Assembly (NCBI GenBank): GCA_964650245.1
Contig: CAZYQK010000033.1
Coordinates: 1-24,635, forward strand
DNA length: 24,635 nt
Source of the DNA: WS-2 sp964650245
GTDB taxonomy: Bacteria; Eisenbacteria; RBG-16-71-46
Direction of reading: 5' to 3'
The notes under the pieces were generated by a model, which was not told where the DNA came from, ran no database searches, and was given only the letters and a program-made list of their open reading frames with translations. Shown here one piece after another: positions 21,830 through 24,635 of this stretch. The position numbers and the translations under genes are program-made. Every line of letters starts with the position of its first letter. Positions within the stretch are counted from its first letter, which is position 1.

Positions 21830-23839
21830 TCAGCCCCGGAGGAAGCGCTCGAGCCAGGCGTGGACTTCGCGGTACCAGAGCAGCGAATTCTTCGGCTTCA
21901 GCACCCAGTGGTTCTCGTCCGGGAAATAGACCAGCCGGGCCGGCACGCCCTTGGCCTTGAGCACGCCGTAGCACTCGAGGCCCTGCGCCACCGGCACCCG
22001 GTAGTCGCGCTCGCCGTGGATCACCAGCATCGGGGTCTTGAAGCCCATTGCGAAGCGCGACGGGTTCCAGCGGTCGATCGCCTCGATCCCGTCCCACGGC
22101 TCGCCGCCGAACGACTGCGCGCGGCCCTGGGTCACGTCGCTCGCGTACTGCGAGAGCGTGTCGTAGACGCCGGCGTGGTTGACGATGCACTTGAAGCGGT
22201 CGGTGTGGGCCTCGATCCACGACGCCATGTAGCCGCCGTAGGAGCCGCCGGTCGCCGCCATCCGGTCCTCGTCCACCAGGCCGCTCGCGACCAGCAGATC
22301 GGTGGCGCGCATCACGTCCTGGAAGGGACGGTCACCCCATGCGCCCTGGATGCGCTGGGCGAAGTCCTGGCCCCACGAGGTCGAGCCCTGGAAATTCACC
22401 ATCGCCGCCACGTAGCCGGGCGCGGCGAAGAGCTGCGCGTTCCAGCGCGGGTGGAACTGGTCTCCGGAGGTGCCGTGCGGGCCGCCGTGGATGACGTGCA
22501 CCAGCGGGTATTTCTTGCCGGGGGTCCAGCCGGGGGGCAGCACCACGAACATCTGGATGGTCTCGCCATACGCTCCCTCGAACTGCATCTCGCGCACCTC
22601 GCCCAGCCCGAATCGCGTCGTCGCGGACGCGGTGAAGGCCGAGAGCCGGCGCGGCTCCGCAGCACCGGGCGGAAGCGCGTGCACCTCGGCCGGCTCCGCC
22701 AGCGTCTGGAGCGCGAATGCGACGCCCCCATCGCGCAGCGGCGCCGCGCCCTGCACCGTGCCGCGCGCGGTGAGCGGCCGCGGCTCGGCGGCTCCGGGCT
22801 TGAGCGCGAACAGGTCCACGCGCGCCGAGCGCTCGGCTGCGATCACGAGCGCGCCGTCCGCCGCGAATTCCCAGCGCGCGGGCGAGAGCGTCCAGTTCTC
22901 GAGCAGCGGCGCGTGCGCCTTCGCCGCGCGGTCGTAGCGCATCAGCCGCACGCGGTCGGCGTAGAAGAACGGATCGCGCTGCATCCCGTAGACGATCGCC
23001 CGGCCGTCGGGGCTATAGCGCGGCCGGTGGTCGTCGGCGGGGTGGTCGGGCGTGAGGCAGGTGATCGGTCCCCCCGCCACCGGCACCGTGTAGATGGCGG
23101 AGCGCACCAGCGACTTCTCCTCGATGAAGATGAAGCCCGCGAACGCGATTTCGCGGCCGTCGGGCGCGATGTCGTACTGGCCGGCCGGCTCCATCCAGTC
23201 GAACCACAGCGTCGAGTCCGGTGTCAGATCGCGGAGCGCGCCGCTGCTCGCGTCGGCGAGGAAGAGATGCGGCACCTCGCCGGTGGTGAGCCAGGTGTCC
23301 CAGTAGCGGTAGAAGCGGTCCTCGGTCACGTGTGCCTTGACCGGGTCCTTGTCGCGCCGCTCGATCTCCGCGGCGGTCGCCTCGGGCGTGAGATGCCCCT
23401 TGACCAGCATGGCTCCGAACACGATCCCCGAGCCGTCCGGCAGCCACTTCGGGTCGAACACCCCGAGCGGCAGGTCGGTGACCTTCTGCGGCTCGCCGCC
23501 GTCGAGCGGCATGACGTAGAGCTGGCTCTTCCCCTTCTCGCCCTTGCGGGTGAAGGCGAGCCGGCGGCTGTCGGGCGAGAATGCGGGCGCCGCGCTGGAG
23601 TGCTCGGGTGCTGTGAGGGCGCGCGGCTCGCCGCCGGCGACCGGCAGCAGCCAGAGGCGGCTCCGCCCCTCGTTCTTCTCCATGTCGCAGGTGGTGACCG
23701 GCACCGCGAGCGTCCTGCCGTCGGGCGAGGCGACCGGAGCGCCCACTCGCGGTATGACCCACAGGTCCTCGGCGGTGAACGGGCGCGGGCCTTTCCGCGC
23801 GGGATAGAGCACGGTGGACGGGGTCGTCATCACGGACAT
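21830..23839 (-). CDS. S9 family prolyl oligopeptidase / acylaminoacyl-peptidase-like serine peptidase
   Basis: This 669-residue protein has an N-terminal beta-propeller (about 20-400) with repeated blade motifs such as SPDGRTLAVPV, FSPDSRRLAFTRKG, APDGREIAFAG and YSPDGRAIVYGM. An alpha/beta-hydrolase domain (about 410-669) follows. The catalytic Ser533 is in GGSYGGYM, Asp612 in HGERDYRVP and His644 in DENHWVLKP, so the triad is complete. HGGPHGTSG is the oxyanion-hole region. It cleaves short peptides, often after Pro or N-acyl residues. No signal peptide is visible, suggesting a cytosolic enzyme. The start at 23839 has GGAGG 6 nt upstream. It is monocistronic and divergent from aceE. Confidence 0.93.
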   Translation of the reverse strand: MSVMTTPSTVLYPARKGPRPFTAEDLWVIPRVGAPVASPDGRTLAVPVTTCDMEKNEGRSRLWLLPVAGGEPRALTAPEHSSAAPAFSPDSRRLAFTRKGEKGKSQLYVMPLDGGEPQKVTDLPLGVFDPKWLPDGSGIVFGAMLVKGHLTPEATAAEIERRDKDPVKAHVTEDRFYRYWDTWLTTGEVPHLFLADASSGALRDLTPDSTLWFDWMEPAGQYDIAPDGREIAFAGFIFIEEKSLVRSAIYTVPVAGGPITCLTPDHPADDHRPRYSPDGRAIVYGMQRDPFFYADRVRLMRYDRAAKAHAPLLENWTLSPARWEFAADGALVIAAERSARVDLFALKPGAAEPRPLTARGTVQGAAPLRDGGVAFALQTLAEPAEVHALPPGAAEPRRLSAFTASATTRFGLGEVREMQFEGAYGETIQMFVVLPPGWTPGKKYPLVHVIHGGPHGTSGDQFHPRWNAQLFAAPGYVAAMVNFQGSTSWGQDFAQRIQGAWGDRPFQDVMRATDLLVASGLVDEDRMAATGGSYGGYMASWIEAHTDRFKCIVNHAGVYDTLSQYASDVTQGRAQSFGGEPWDGIEAIDRWNPSRFAMGFKTPMLVIHGERDYRVPVAQGLECYGVLKAKGVPARLVYFPDENHWVLKPKNSLLWYREVHAWLERFLRG

Positions 23840-24121
23840 GGGGGACCTCCAGGAAGGCGCGGCGGGCGGAACGAGCGCGCAGTCTAGCAGGGGGTCGCGG
23901 GAGCGGGAAAGGCGGATGGCGCGCGTCAGGACGACTCGGGCGGGCCGCGTTTGGCGATGCTTACCTCCGACGGCGGCGCGCGGCACGATCTCGCGTCCTG
24001 CCCGGAGCGCGGCTCGAAGCGCTCGGGCCTCGCTCGCGCCGCGCCGCCACGCCCCTTCAGCGTTTGCGCTATGCTGCCGCCTGAGATTCCTCGACATCGG
24101 CCACTGGAGATCCCGACCTTC

Positions 24122-24635
24122 ATGAGCATCGATACCCGCAAGGAACCCGCCCCGACCGAAGACCTCGAACCCGGCAGCTTCCGCCCCGGCATGCTGGAGG
24201 GCTTCAAGCGCCAGCTCCCGGACGCCGACCCGCAGGAAACCCAGGAGTGGATCGGAGCGCTCGACGACGTGGTGCGCGTCGCGGGCCCCGAGCGCGCCGA
24301 CTTCCTGCTGCGCAAGGTGCTGAAGCGCGCGCGCCAACTCCGAATCGGGCTCCCCGGACTGGTCCAGTCGCGCTACATCAATACCATCTCGCCCGAGCAG
24401 GAGCCGCCGTTCCCGGGGGACGAGCAGATGGAGCTCCGGATCCGGCGCATCATCCGCTGGAACGCGGCGGTCATGGTGCTGCGCGCGAACCACCTGTTCC
24501 CCGGGATCGGCGGCCACCTCTCGACCTACGCCTCGAGCGCATCGCTCTACGAGGTGGGCTTCAACCACTTCTTCCGCGGCAAGGACGAGTCGCCCGGCGA
24601 CCAGGTCTTCTTCCAGGGCCACGCCGCCCCCGGCT
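24122..24635 (+). CDS. aceE: Pyruvate dehydrogenase E1 component (homodimeric), N-terminal part
   Basis: The gene runs off the window; 171 codons are present. After a short acidic leader (MSIDTRKEPAPTEDL) the sequence follows the AceE family closely: QEWIGALDDVVRVAGPERA, YINTISPEQEPPFPGDEQ, LRIRRIIRWNAAVMVLRAN, GIGGHLSTYASSASLYEVGF, NHFFRGKDESPGDQVFFQGH. E. coli AceE has YINTIPVEEQPEYPG and NHFFRARNE at the same places. The full protein, nearly 900 residues in the family, decarboxylates pyruvate with thiamine diphosphate and feeds the lipoyl E2. E2 and E3 genes may lie downstream. The start at 24122 is the first in-frame ATG; TGGAGA lies about 13 nt upstream. Confidence 0.93.
   Translation, partial: MSIDTRKEPAPTEDLEPGSFRPGMLEGFKRQLPDADPQETQEWIGALDDVVRVAGPERADFLLRKVLKRARQLRIGLPGLVQSRYINTISPEQEPPFPGDEQMELRIRRIIRWNAAVMVLRANHLFPGIGGHLSTYASSASLYEVGFNHFFRGKDESPGDQVFFQGHAAPG

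Noticed and set aside
21860..23887. Long plus-strand open frame opposite the S9 peptidase
   Set aside because: Antisense shadow; its composition is typical of GC-driven open frames and it has no domain, while the opposite strand has a complete catalytic triad.

Overview
The window is very GC-rich and gene-dense, and is all protein-coding apart from one tRNA end. Two secreted proteins suggest a deep-branching Gram-negative bacterium of the FCB type. One has a C-terminal FlgD-Ig / T9SS-like sorting domain (YPNP...WDGRD...GLYFIRL). The other is a right-handed beta-helix / fibronectin-III protein with 'TPPADV'-style linkers. Together with a TonB-dependent receptor, these best fit Candidatus Eisenbacteria or a close relative. 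That assignment is inference from style, not from a marker gene.

Layout. 1-1370: the 3' half of a tRNA-Lys(CTT), then a 45-bp direct copy of that half at 1326-1370. The copies bracket a ~1.3 kb insert with one small secreted-protein gene, as expected for a tRNA-targeted integrated element with no visible integrase. 1375-5091 (minus): a PtsN-like EIIA protein, then three tightly coupled membrane proteins related to the HyfE/NuoK, NuoL/HyfB and NuoN/HyfF subunits, with no catalytic subunits and without the usual proton-path lysines. 5334-7559 (plus): a secreted sorting-domain protein and a GAF-GGEEF diguanylate cyclase. 7588-10574 (minus): a beta-helix/FN3 secreted protein that appears cut short, and a methyltransferase. 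10935-12893 (minus): an unrecognised low-complexity protein and a sulfite-oxidase-fold molybdopterin protein. 13125-15365 (minus): a TonB-dependent receptor. 15632-18516 (minus): a PP-loop thiouridylase-like protein, a 7TM histidine kinase and a NarL-type regulator in one tight operon. 18725-20288 (plus): two small membrane proteins, one with a cytochrome b561-like histidine pattern, and an O-methyltransferase.

20335-21785 (minus) is the most interesting part. A four-gene unit encodes a four-TM protein, a small XRE repressor, a second membrane protein (probably frameshifted) and an 81-residue SelW/Rdx-family selenoprotein. The last gene is easily missed because its Sec codon is an in-frame TGA (CxxU motif), followed directly by a SECIS-like hairpin. 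The unit starts at a promoter embedded in a perfect 17-3-17 palindrome, a likely operator for the XRE protein. 21830-23839 (minus) is an S9 prolyl oligopeptidase-family enzyme. 24122 to the end (plus) is the start of aceE, the pyruvate dehydrogenase E1 component.

No CRISPR array, transposase, rRNA or integrase gene was found.
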